DNA of 13,379 nt, from contig JBBQJT010000070.1 in assembly GCA_038326165.1 (NCBI GenBank), positions 1 to 13,379 of the forward strand. The letters run 5' to 3'. A program made the translations under genes and the position numbers. The DNA comes from JAEUUM01 sp038326165. GTDB lineage: Bacteria; Bacteroidota; Bacteroidia; Chitinophagales; Saprospiraceae. Position 1 is the first letter of the stretch. Each line of letters starts with the position of its first letter. Positions 7,050 through 13,379 of this stretch are shown here, piece by piece. Below the pieces are notes generated by a model, which did no database searches, was not told the DNA's origin, and was given only the letters and a program-made list of their open reading frames with translations.

Positions 7050-7472
7050 ATGTTTTCACATGAAATTGAATTTCGCGTCAGGTATGCTGAAACAGATCAA
7101 ATGGGCTATGTTTACTATGGCAATTACCCTCAATACTTTGAGGTAGGTCGGGTAGAGGCACTGCGAAGTATTGGTGTAGCCTATAAGAATATGGAATCTG
7201 TATTGGGGGTTATGATGCCTGTCAAATCCTTAAACATAAAATACTTGCGTCCAATATTTTATGATGAGCTCATTACATTGAAAACTACGATATCCAAAAT
7301 GCCTGATACCGAAATTGAGTTTAATGTTGAAATTTTTAATGAAGTAGGTAAGTTAGCCACAACTGGCACGGTGATATTGGCATTTGTTGATATAGAGGTG
7401 AAAAAGTCTGTTAAAATTCCCGAATCACTTACTTTGATTCTGTCTCCATTCTTTAAAAATTCACATGTTTAA
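7050..7472 (+). CDS. YbgC-type acyl-CoA thioesterase (hotdog fold)
   Basis: The protein has 140 aa, a single 4-hydroxybenzoyl-CoA thioesterase-like hotdog domain. The signature is RYAETDQMGYVYYGNYPQYF (11-30), with Asp16 as the expected catalytic acid, followed by a helix starting FEVGRVEALR; the MPVKSLNIKYLRPIFYDE stretch is the typical beta-strand after the helix. Such enzymes hydrolyse short or medium acyl-CoA in the cytoplasm. The gene starts 12 nt after the deiminase-family gene and its last 8 nt overlap the YihY start, so the three are very likely one transcript. No tol-pal genes are adjacent, so I do not assign the symbol ybgC. Confidence 0.88.
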   Translation: MFSHEIEFRVRYAETDQMGYVYYGNYPQYFEVGRVEALRSIGVAYKNMESVLGVMMPVKSLNIKYLRPIFYDELITLKTTISKMPDTEIEFNVEIFNEVGKLATTGTVILAFVDIEVKKSVKIPESLTLILSPFFKNSHV

Positions 7473-8418
7473 GGAAGCTGCAGATAAAATAAAAAAATGG
7501 ATCTACTCAAGCCGTCCTATGCATTGGATTCAGACCAATTCATTGCCTGGTTTTTACGGTGTCACTATTTATGAAGTTTTGGATTTTATCCGAAAAGAAA
7601 CCAAACAATCAGATTTAGTTGCAAGGGCTAACAGCATGTCGTTTAGTTTTTTTCTGTCATTGTTCCCTTTGTTAATTGTGTTGTTTACGTTGGTGCCCTA
7701 TTTTCCAATTTTCAAAAATTTCAATCAAATAATCCGTACTTCCATCCAAGAATTATTACCTGGTAATGCAGGAGATGGATTGTTTAAGTTTATAGAAGAT
7801 TTAGCAACTCGTCCTCAATCTAATTTATTGTCGTTTGGATCGATAATGGTGGTATTCTTTGCTTCGAATGGTGCAATGGCCATGATACAAGGATTTGAAA
7901 AAATTTATCCTGACACTTTCGAAAAATGGAATCCGTGGCACAAGAGATTAAGAGCTGTTTTATTGACATTTCTTTTGGCATTCATTCTTGCAGCATCGGT
8001 ACTGTTGATCATTATTGGGGGTGGATTATTGAATTGGCTACTAAATACAATCAACATTGAAGCCAAAAGTTTCCAATCATTTCTATTTCATGCTTTGCGA
8101 TGGTTAACCATTATTTTGTTGTTTTATACAGGCATCAGTGTGATTTACAGGTTTGCTGTTTCCGCAAAGAGACGATTCAGATACTTCACTCCGGGTGCCG
8201 CAATGGCCACTATTCTTTCATTACTGTCCTCTTATCTGTTTAGCTTCTATGTCGATAATCTTGGCAATTACAACAAGTTGTATGGCTCTATTGGAACAGT
8301 GATAGCAGTCATGATTTGGATTCAAACCAATGCCATCATTCTATTGTTAGGTTTCGAGTTGAATGCAAGTATTGCCATTAATCGCGACAAATCTATTTTG
8401 AAAGATACTGTTGCTTAG
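7465..8418 (+). CDS. YihY/virulence factor BrkB family membrane protein
   Basis: This is a 317-aa inner-membrane protein with about six transmembrane segments (roughly 57-80, 121-139, 165-190, 208-230, 244-263, 276-298). The family signature is clear in LVARANSMSFSFFLSLFPLL (51-70), the FTPGAAMAT segment (241-249) and the C-terminal block YGSIGTVIAVMIWIQ (273-287), followed by LLGFELNA. The family was once called ribonuclease BN by mistake; its function is not settled and transport has been proposed. The ATG at 7465 lies inside the last codons of the thioesterase gene (8-nt overlap). A probable terminator follows the stop codon. Confidence 0.88.
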   Translation: MFKEAADKIKKWIYSSRPMHWIQTNSLPGFYGVTIYEVLDFIRKETKQSDLVARANSMSFSFFLSLFPLLIVLFTLVPYFPIFKNFNQIIRTSIQELLPGNAGDGLFKFIEDLATRPQSNLLSFGSIMVVFFASNGAMAMIQGFEKIYPDTFEKWNPWHKRLRAVLLTFLLAFILAASVLLIIIGGGLLNWLLNTINIEAKSFQSFLFHALRWLTIILLFYTGISVIYRFAVSAKRRFRYFTPGAAMATILSLLSSYLFSFYVDNLGNYNKLYGSIGTVIAVMIWIQTNAIILLLGFELNASIAINRDKSILKDTVA

Positions 8419-8425
8419 TGTTTGG

Positions 8426-8448
8426 TACTCAGTTCTTGAGTGTTTTTT
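8426..8448 (+). terminator. Probable intrinsic terminator after the YihY gene
   Basis: ACTCA (8427-8431) and TGAGT (8437-8441) form a 5-bp stem around a 5-nt loop, and six T's follow at 8443-8448. It sits 8 nt after the YihY stop and before the gpsA promoter, so it plausibly separates the two transcription units. The stem is short. Confidence 0.5.
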
Positions 8449-8479
8449 AGGTTCTACCAAAAACTCTTAATTTTTCCAA

Positions 8480-8511
8480 TTGGTATATGCCCTAAATTCG
8501 CCTTAGCTTTG
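8480..8511 (+). promoter_or_regulatory. Bacteroidota-type promoter of gpsA
   Basis: TTG (8480-8482), 21 nt, then TAGCTTTG (8504-8511) matches the TTG-N17-23-TAnnTTTG consensus exactly. The predicted transcription start falls only about 5-7 nt before the ATG at 8523, so the mRNA would be almost leaderless. Confidence 0.65.
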
Positions 8512-8522
8512 CAATCATAATT

Positions 8523-9584
8523 ATGGCAGGCAAAAGAAAATATCTCCAAAACCTTGGTAAAGTTGGCGTAGTTGGAGCTGGCAGTTTTGGGCGTGCCATT
8601 GCCAACTTGCTTGCGCATCAATGTGATGTTTATATATTTACCAGAAGGGAGGAATATGCCAGAGAGATCAACATCAATCATGAGGTTAATGGTATCAAAC
8701 TTTCTCCAAGAATTGAAGCAACAACGGATTTAGTCAAAATTTGCAGAGAGTGTACCCTGATTTTTCCAGTTGTTCCTGCCAACAAGTTTAGAGAGACCAT
8801 CAGGACAATGGGACCTTATCTAAATCCAGGTCATATCCTCATTCACGGTACAAAAGGATTGGATTTAGTAGACGTCAGTTATGATGAAATTTCAAGAAAA
8901 TCCATACGAAGAGAGAATATCCGCACCATGAGCGAAGTTATTCTTGAAGAAAGTTCAGTGGTAAGGGTAGGTTGTTTGTCTGGGCCCAATTTAAGTGCAG
9001 AAATTATTGCAGGGCAACCTACTGCATCATTGATAGCAAGCCCATATGATGAAGTAATTCAAGTAGGTCAGGAAGCACTCAACAGTGAGTTATTTCATTT
9101 GTTTGGATCCAATGAGCTGTTTGGTGCCGAACTAGCAGGAGCATTAAAGAATATTGTCGCAATTGGCGCAGGAATTCTGGCAGGAAAAGGTCTGGGTAAG
9201 AATATGCAAGCAATGCTCATATCAAGAGGATTGATTGAAATGATCTACTTCGGTCAAAAAATGGGGGCTGAGCCAAGTGTTTTTTTGGGTACGGCTGGTA
9301 TTGGTGACCTTATAGCAACTGCCACAAGTACACAGAGCCGCAATCACATCTTTGGTTACCGTTTGGGTGCAGGGGAGTCTTATGATGAAATAATGAAATC
9401 AATGCCCGAATTGGCGGAAGGAGTCAGGACATTGCGCATAAGTCGAGAGCTTGCTAAATATTATAAATTGCATGTTCCGATAACGTTCATGCTCTACAGC
9501 ATTGTTTTTGAAGCCTATCCCATTGACAAGGCCATCAATAGAATCATGAAATATCCATTCGCTGTGGATGTGGATTTTTTGTAA
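8523..9584 (+). CDS. gpsA: NAD(P)H-dependent glycerol-3-phosphate dehydrogenase
   Basis: The protein has 353 aa. It reduces dihydroxyacetone phosphate to sn-glycerol-3-phosphate, the backbone for phospholipids, in the cytoplasm. The Rossmann loop is VGVVGAGSFG (14-23). HGTKG with K111, SGPNLSAEI (153-161), and ELAGALKN with the catalytic K209 follow, then GTAGIGDLIATATS (256-269) and SRNHIFG (272-278), all in the GpsA order. The usual SRNRR-like motif reads SRNH here. It is a little longer than the roughly 335 aa of E. coli GpsA, partly in the segment between the HGTKG motif and SGPN. The ATG at 8523 is the only start before the dinucleotide loop. It has its own promoter and appears to be monocistronic. 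Confidence 0.96.
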   Translation: MAGKRKYLQNLGKVGVVGAGSFGRAIANLLAHQCDVYIFTRREEYAREININHEVNGIKLSPRIEATTDLVKICRECTLIFPVVPANKFRETIRTMGPYLNPGHILIHGTKGLDLVDVSYDEISRKSIRRENIRTMSEVILEESSVVRVGCLSGPNLSAEIIAGQPTASLIASPYDEVIQVGQEALNSELFHLFGSNELFGAELAGALKNIVAIGAGILAGKGLGKNMQAMLISRGLIEMIYFGQKMGAEPSVFLGTAGIGDLIATATSTQSRNHIFGYRLGAGESYDEIMKSMPELAEGVRTLRISRELAKYYKLHVPITFMLYSIVFEAYPIDKAINRIMKYPFAVDVDFL

Positions 9585-9649
9585 TTAAAAAACAAACAGT
9601 CCAACTCATTTATTGTATTATGCATCTTTAATCAAGATAGATATTCGAA

Positions 9650-10207
9650 TTGGGAACATTGGATCAGAATACATTTGAATTGCTGAAAGCATGTAGCATA
9701 GGAGATCCTAAGGCTCAGCAGAGATTGTACGATTTATATGCTTCTCGTTTGTTTGCAGTAGCCAGACGATATATCCCTGAATACAATACTGCAGAGGATA
9801 TTTTGATTGAGTCCTTTGTTAAAATATATACCAAGCTCAGCGACATCAAGAATCCAGAAGCATTGTTTGCTTGGATGAAAAGAATTGTTATGAACCAGGC
9901 ATTGATGCATTTGAGATCACAAAAAATCAATTTCACGGAACTTATAGAATCGAATGACACCGCCGAATTACCTGTTGAACCGAATGAGGAGTCCGAACTG
10001 TTGAATATTTTGGAACAATTGCCAGTAGGTTGTAAAACGGTATTCAATCTGTACGTATTTGAAGAAATGACACATCCCGAAATTGCACAAATGTTGAGTA
10101 TTTCAGTCAGTACATCTAAGTCTCAGTATCAACTTGCCCGTCAAAAACTTTTGAAGTTATTTGCTATGAATCCGAAATTTTCAACACTCTTAATTGATCT
10201 GAAATGA
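9650..10207 (+). CDS. ECF-type RNA polymerase sigma factor
   Basis: The protein has 185 aa with two sigma domains. Region 2 spans about 26-90 (LYDLYASRLFAVARRYI, then the AEDILIESFVKIY core-binding helix, then the FAWMKRIVMNQALMHLR helix). Region 4 spans about 116-170 (LEQLPVGCKTVFNLY, then the helix-turn-helix MTHPEIAQMLSISVSTSKSQ). No sigma 1.1 or region 3 is present. The start is TTG at 9650 (or TTG at 9659): an in-frame TAG at 9638 bars an earlier start and there is no ATG before region 2. Its TGA overlaps the ATG of the next gene (ATGA), which encodes a membrane protein that fits an anti-sigma factor. No TAnnTTTG box is visible upstream, so it may use another promoter class, possibly its own. 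Confidence 0.9.
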   Translation: MGTLDQNTFELLKACSIGDPKAQQRLYDLYASRLFAVARRYIPEYNTAEDILIESFVKIYTKLSDIKNPEALFAWMKRIVMNQALMHLRSQKINFTELIESNDTAELPVEPNEESELLNILEQLPVGCKTVFNLYVFEEMTHPEIAQMLSISVSTSKSQYQLARQKLLKLFAMNPKFSTLLIDLK

Positions 10208-11070
10208 ACAAGAACTCATTGGAAGAACAATTGAAAAAATTGGAAGAAAAGTTGAACCTCGAACCATCATGTCAAACCTGGAGCAAGATTGAATCTCAAT
10301 TGCCCAAACGCAAGGATAAAAAAAGGCTCTTTTACCGAAAGATTTGGTTGCAGACAGCGGCAGCAATGATTCTGGTATTTGGCCTATGCATAATTGCTTA
10401 TTTCATGCATAAAAATCGCAACGAAAAAATTCAATTGGCCAATCGTATGGAACCAGTATCAGCTATTCCTGAAGTTGTACAAGCACCTTTTTTAGAAACC
10501 GAACCCAAAATAGCAGCAAAAGAACAAGCTGATATTCAAGCAAAAGAAAAAGTTGTTGCAGAGCACAAGCCTAAACGGATTATCGAGACAGGTTCAACGT
10601 CTAGTGAGTCACCAATAATGAGTACAAGAGAAGATAAAGCAATATTACCTGGTCATTCCGCAAGCTCAGACTATAAATTATCAAATGATTCAAAACCAAC
10701 ACTACTTTGGCCAAGCACTATTCGCAGCCCATATTATGGCAAGTATAATGGTGTGAATTGCTATGCAAGCATAAAATCTACTGCTGTAAATTCATTGTGG
10801 ACCATTAATAAATCAGATAGTGATAAAGTTGATGCCAAATTGGTATTTCAAAAGGAGGCAGCTGCTGTGTTGTTGGTTGCAAATTTTGACGGAAGAGTCT
10901 ATGTATTCGATGTCAAATCTGTGTCAAACGGTAAATGGATTGGCCAAGTAAAAGATGATACAAGTATTGTTCTTAACATTGAGCAGATTGATGATAAAAT
11001 ACGTGTTGAGCTCAAAGATCAGCTAAGGGCAATTTATCACCAGCTAACATTGCAGCCAACTTACGAATAA
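10204..11070 (+). CDS. Single-pass membrane protein, putative anti-sigma factor
   Basis: The protein has 288 aa and I do not recognise a named family. Residues 1-45 form a charged cytoplasmic segment beginning with heptad-like LEEQLKKLEEKLNLEP, followed by W26-containing TWSKIESQLPKRK, a pattern common in Bacteroidota anti-sigma proteins. One transmembrane helix lies at about 48-67. A low-complexity Lys/Glu/Ala linker follows (about 85-170). A C-terminal extracytoplasmic domain of about 115 aa (from TLLWPSTIRSPYYGKYNG) is rich in beta-strand-like segments and is not FecR-like. Translational coupling to the sigma factor (ATGA) and the topology support the anti-sigma role. The signal sensed is unknown. 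The stop codon is one base from the stop of the convergent gene. Confidence 0.65.
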   Translation: MNKNSLEEQLKKLEEKLNLEPSCQTWSKIESQLPKRKDKKRLFYRKIWLQTAAAMILVFGLCIIAYFMHKNRNEKIQLANRMEPVSAIPEVVQAPFLETEPKIAAKEQADIQAKEKVVAEHKPKRIIETGSTSSESPIMSTREDKAILPGHSASSDYKLSNDSKPTLLWPSTIRSPYYGKYNGVNCYASIKSTAVNSLWTINKSDSDKVDAKLVFQKEAAAVLLVANFDGRVYVFDVKSVSNGKWIGQVKDDTSIVLNIEQIDDKIRVELKDQLRAIYHQLTLQPTYE

Positions 11071-11071
11071 G

Positions 11072-12307
11072 CTATTTGAATGGATGTCGTTGAACCCATT
11101 CAGTGTTCGGCTTCAAAAAATCTAACAAGGGTTTGAAAAAGGTATTGCTGAAGGAATTATAAAGTCTCATTCCGCAAAGCATTTCAATAGGAACCGCACC
11201 CACAGAGCTTTTTATTTCAAGGGCAGTCCTGGATAGAATTAGATTTTCCATCCTCAATTCAATAGCGGTGCTGATCATTTCAAATAACATATTGAGATAC
11301 AGCTGAGTTTCATTGTTGACCTTTTTTTTGTAACCAAGGAAGTGAGCTTCTAAGTTTTTGCCATCGAGTATGAGTGTAAAATATCCGACCAATTCATTGT
11401 TTAAAAAATAAGCTTTTACTTTATAATCCTTGCCTAGGTATTTTTTAAGGCCCGATAGGTAAGCTTCATTCAGATTAACTACATTGAATCCAGCATTCTC
11501 CGCAATCTCACTGTACATTGAATGAAATTCATTTTGATACTTTTCTATTTCATCATCGCTAAGCCATTTGTGTTCTAAAGATTCATTTTTTTTGAATGCG
11601 CGTTTGGCTCTAATTCTGTATTTTGAATGCAGATCATTCATATAATCATCAAAAGTCAACCAATTCGTTTGAATTGGCATAATCATGCTGGGTTGCAAAG
11701 TAAATGGATGATACTCTCCATTTTGTTTAAGCTCATTGATGACGGAATGATTTTCCGGATAAAAATCCTTAGCCAATATTACTTGGCATTTCATGCCTTT
11801 GTCCGATAGAATGCTTCTCACCTGATTGTTGAGAGGCATCATGATATCTGCAATATTGTTTTGGCTTTTAAATCTGTCTGTAAAGTAAAATCCATTTTCA
11901 CCAGTCAAGAGCAGATTGCCATTGACAAGGGTATTGAATTCGACTTTTTTACTGACGAAGCCTTTAATAAACTTGTGTATAGTGGTAAAAAAGCAAGGAT
12001 TTTCAACTCTCTCAGTGTCGTTCAAGCTTTGGTGGGCATTAAAGAATTGGATTTGGTAGTACGAAATTCCGACAGGCTGATCATTGAAATATAGGGTGCA
12101 ATAACAAAATTTCATCCCAAGAGGCGGAAATTCTTCCAGTACTTTCAAATACTTACTGCTTAAGAAGATCGTTTTTTGATCTGCAATTTTATCCCAGTCG
12201 CTGTCCAATTGTTTTGCATCTAGGAACAACTTTACCTTAATTTGCCCCAGTTCAAAAACTTTGCTTGCTTTATTTTTTTGGATTTCTGTCAAGATCGAAG
12301 TTTGCAT
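11072..12307 (-). CDS. FemAB/GNAT-like acyltransferase family protein
   Basis: The protein has 411 aa from the ATG at 12307; a TTG two codons upstream (12313) is possible but less likely. It has no signal peptide or membrane helix. It shows the two-lobed layout of FemAB-like or peptidoglycan-biosynthesis-type GNAT proteins. The N-terminal lobe has short hydrophobic strands (about 67-90). The central basic motif DLHSKYRIRAKRAFKK (about 225-240) is typical for this group. The C-terminal GNAT-like lobe includes KAYFLNNELVGYFTLILDG (about 298-316), AHFLGYKKKVN and LYLNMLFEMISTAIELRMENL. The likely role is transfer of an acyl or aminoacyl group to a cell-wall, lipid or peptide substrate, but no substrate can be read. 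It is convergent with the anti-sigma gene, with a 1-nt gap between stops. No clear TAnnTTTG box precedes it. Confidence 0.65.
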   Translation of the reverse strand: MQTSILTEIQKNKASKVFELGQIKVKLFLDAKQLDSDWDKIADQKTIFLSSKYLKVLEEFPPLGMKFCYCTLYFNDQPVGISYYQIQFFNAHQSLNDTERVENPCFFTTIHKFIKGFVSKKVEFNTLVNGNLLLTGENGFYFTDRFKSQNNIADIMMPLNNQVRSILSDKGMKCQVILAKDFYPENHSVINELKQNGEYHPFTLQPSMIMPIQTNWLTFDDYMNDLHSKYRIRAKRAFKKNESLEHKWLSDDEIEKYQNEFHSMYSEIAENAGFNVVNLNEAYLSGLKKYLGKDYKVKAYFLNNELVGYFTLILDGKNLEAHFLGYKKKVNNETQLYLNMLFEMISTAIELRMENLILSRTALEIKSSVGAVPIEMLCGMRLYNSFSNTFFKPLLDFLKPNTEWVQRHPFK

Positions 12308-12475
12308 GCGCAAATAACATAAAATAGATTGGCAATGTTGTTATTCATTGAATTAATTTTAAACCAAATTATAAGTTCGGCTAATTTTGGGTGATTAACT
12401 AGTAAGCTAATTAAGAAATGTGAACTGTTTATGTGTGCGCTGAATGCGGATATGATTGGTTAAGGCTCAGGCCAA
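12308..12475. other. Intergenic sequence before the repeat arrays
   Basis: No gene is seen. A perfect TAATTTTG (-7-like) lies on the plus strand at 12382-12389, but without a -33 partner at the right distance; it would direct transcription into the array. The last 20 bases (AAGGCTCAGGCCAAGGG) loosely resemble sequence after the second module (GAGGCTAAAGCTAATGCCAAG, from 13139), which may mark a shared repeat border. Confidence 0.4.
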
Positions 12476-12836
12476 GGGTTATAGCTTATGGTTTATGGGT
12501 TTATGGTTTATGGTTTATGGTTTATGGGTTATGGTTTATGGGTTATGGGTTATGGTTTATGGGTTGATGGTTTATGGTTTATGGGTTGATGGTTTATGGG
12601 TTATGGGTTATAGTTTATGGTTTATGGGTTTATGGGTTATGGGTTTATGGTTTATGGGTTTATGGGTTATGGTTTATGGGTTGATGATTAATGGGTTGAT
12701 GGTTTATGGGTTGATGGTTGATGGTTTATGGTTTATGGGTTATGGGTTATGGGTTATGGTTTATGGGTTATGGGTTATGGTTTATGGGTTATGGGTTTAT
12801 GGGTTATGGTTTATGGGTTATGGTTTATGGGTTATT
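12476..12836 (+). repeat. Tandem array 1 of TTTATGG/TTATGGG heptamers
   Basis: About 360 bp are built almost entirely of TTTATGG, TTATGG, TTATGGG and TTGATGG words, with 8-mers such as TTTATGGG interspersed. The plus strand is almost devoid of C (one near 12484), so it is extremely G/T-rich with many GGG runs. Because the basic word lacks stop codons and is 7 nt long, every plus frame encodes the same MVYGLW(V/F)-like heptapeptide; the long reading frames here are artefacts of the repeat. It resembles telomere-type repeats in composition, but a bacterial chromosome location argues for a minisatellite. Confidence 0.95.
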
Positions 12837-12927
12837 CAAAAATTGAGAACATTAGAAATCCTACTAATCATTTAATCATAAGAATTTTAGCCTGTCCTGA
12901 CTGGACACACGTCAGGATTCAGACAAA
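12831..12927 (+). repeat. 97-bp interspersed module, copy A
   Basis: The module begins GTTATTCAAAAATTGAG and ends GGATTCAGACAAA. It differs from copy B (exactly 203 bp downstream) at 6 of 97 positions, without indels. It contains a perfect inverted repeat, TCCTGAC (12895-12901) and GTCAGGA (12911-12917), around a 9-nt loop. Flanking CTG (12892-12894) and CAG (12920-12922) could extend the stem past a 2-nt bulge. Confidence 0.9.
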
Positions 12928-13036
12928 GGGGTTAATTGTTAATGGGTTTATGGTTAATGGTTAATGGGTTTATGGTTAATGGTTAATGGTTTATGGTTTA
13001 TGGGTTTATGGGTTTATGGTTTATGGTTTATGGGTT
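12928..13036 (+). repeat. Tandem array 2, TTAATGG/TTTATGG heptamers
   Basis: About 110 bp of the same heptamer family separate the two modules. Its first two-thirds are rich in TTAATGG (for example TTAATGGTTAATGGG), a word nearly absent from array 1; its end returns to TTTATGG/TTTATGGG and enters module B exactly as array 1 enters module A. This gives a compound unit of array plus module repeated twice. Confidence 0.9.
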
Positions 13037-13130
13037 ATTCAAAAATTGAGAGCATTAGAAATCCTACTAATCATTTAATCATAAGAATCACAGCCTGTCC
13101 TGACTGGAGACACGTTAGGATTCAGACAAA
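13034..13130 (+). repeat. 97-bp interspersed module, copy B
   Basis: This is a second copy of the module, about 94% identical to copy A. The hairpin arms are TCCTGAC (13098-13104) and GTTAGGA (13114-13120). The single change in the right arm (C to T) converts a G-C pair to G-T, so pairing would survive in RNA as G-U but not perfectly in DNA. Confidence 0.9.
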
Positions 13131-13379
13131 AGGGGGATTGAGGCTAAAGCTAATGCCAAGTTTAAGGTTCAGATGTTTAATCGTTCAGGAACAACAACCA
13201 ATTCGGCAGCTCCATATTATCAATTTCTCCAAAAACCTACTTCATTCCAATGTTAATTAATTTGGTTAAAAGTTAAGTATTAAAAATATTTCATAAAATA
13301 TTTGGATAAATGACGGATTAGTTATATTATTGCTTTATCAATTGATAAGTACCTCTAATCGTGCTTTTTGCCAATAGAG
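13131..13379. other. Non-coding tail after the repeats
   Basis: I see no convincing gene. There are two AAATATTT words close together (about 13284-13300) and a 14-bp perfect palindrome TTATCAATTGATAA at 13335-13348. The final 40 or so bases on the minus strand are open in two frames up to the edge, so the 3' end of a gene entering from the right is possible but cannot be identified. Confidence 0.5.

Noticed and set aside
12476..13036. Telomere of a linear replicon
   Set aside because: The G/T-rich words look telomere-like, but the sequence continues with non-repetitive DNA on both sides and bacteria with linear chromosomes do not use such heptamers.
12831..13130. CRISPR array
   Set aside because: Only two copies of a 97-bp module separated by a low-complexity array; no short regular repeats, unique spacers or cas genes.
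12456..13260. Three plus-strand reading frames of 78-139 aa over the arrays, rich in MVYGLWVMG
   Set aside because: They are produced by a stop-free 7-nt repeat that yields the same heptapeptide in every frame; they overlap one another and run into the non-coding modules, with no promoter or ribosome-binding support.
13335..13348. Palindrome TTATCAATTGATAA as an operator
   Set aside because: It is a perfect palindrome but AT-rich, single, and not next to a recognisable gene start, so chance is a fair explanation.
13338..13379. 3' end of a minus-strand gene entering from the right edge
   Set aside because: Two different frames are open (ending LEVLIN or YQLIKQ) and too short to choose between or to identify.

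Overview
The window reads as chromosomal DNA of a Bacteroidota bacterium. The evidence is a PUR-alpha-like DUF3276 protein, a secreted nuclease ending in a type IX secretion (T9SS) type A sorting domain, and promoters of the Bacteroidota type (TTTG/TTG, 17-23 nt, TAnnTTTG). The base composition is AT-rich, most leaders have weak Shine-Dalgarno sequences, and TTG starts occur. The class is not certain. The telomere-like TTTATGG arrays at the right end remind me of environmental Saprospiria/Chitinophagia drafts, but that is recollection, not proof.

Layout from left to right. (1) A non-coding lead (1-304). (2) A plus-strand pair with an 8-nt overlap: a GH3-type acyl-acid amido synthetase and a LysE-family exporter (305-2465). 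(3) A minus-strand operon read from 4709 down to 2516: DUF3276 PUR protein, a 232-aa protein resembling the N-terminal domain of McrB-like restriction ATPases but without the ATPase, and a T9SS-exported endonuclease I. A clear promoter precedes it. (4) A divergently transcribed OmpH/Skp-like lipoprotein (5014-5601). (5) A plus-strand cluster of an arginine-deiminase-family enzyme, a YbgC-type thioesterase and a YihY/BrkB membrane protein (5772-8418), closed by a probable terminator. (6) gpsA with its own promoter and an extremely short leader (8523-9584). (7) An ECF sigma factor and a one-TM putative anti-sigma partner joined by ATGA (9650-11070). (8) A convergent FemAB/GNAT-like protein (12307-11072). 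(9) About 1.07 kb without a credible gene, holding two heptamer-based G/T-rich arrays, each followed by a copy of the same 97-bp hairpin module.

Most genes are ordinary envelope, lipid, amino-acid and regulatory functions: GpsA for phospholipid backbone, YbgC for acyl-CoA, Skp-like for outer-membrane biogenesis, sigma/anti-sigma for envelope signalling. The parts that deserve a second look are the coupled GH3-LysE pair (possible synthesis and export of an acyl-amino-acid), the free-standing McrB-N-like protein coupled to a secreted nuclease, and the compound array-plus-hairpin repeat at 12476-13130.
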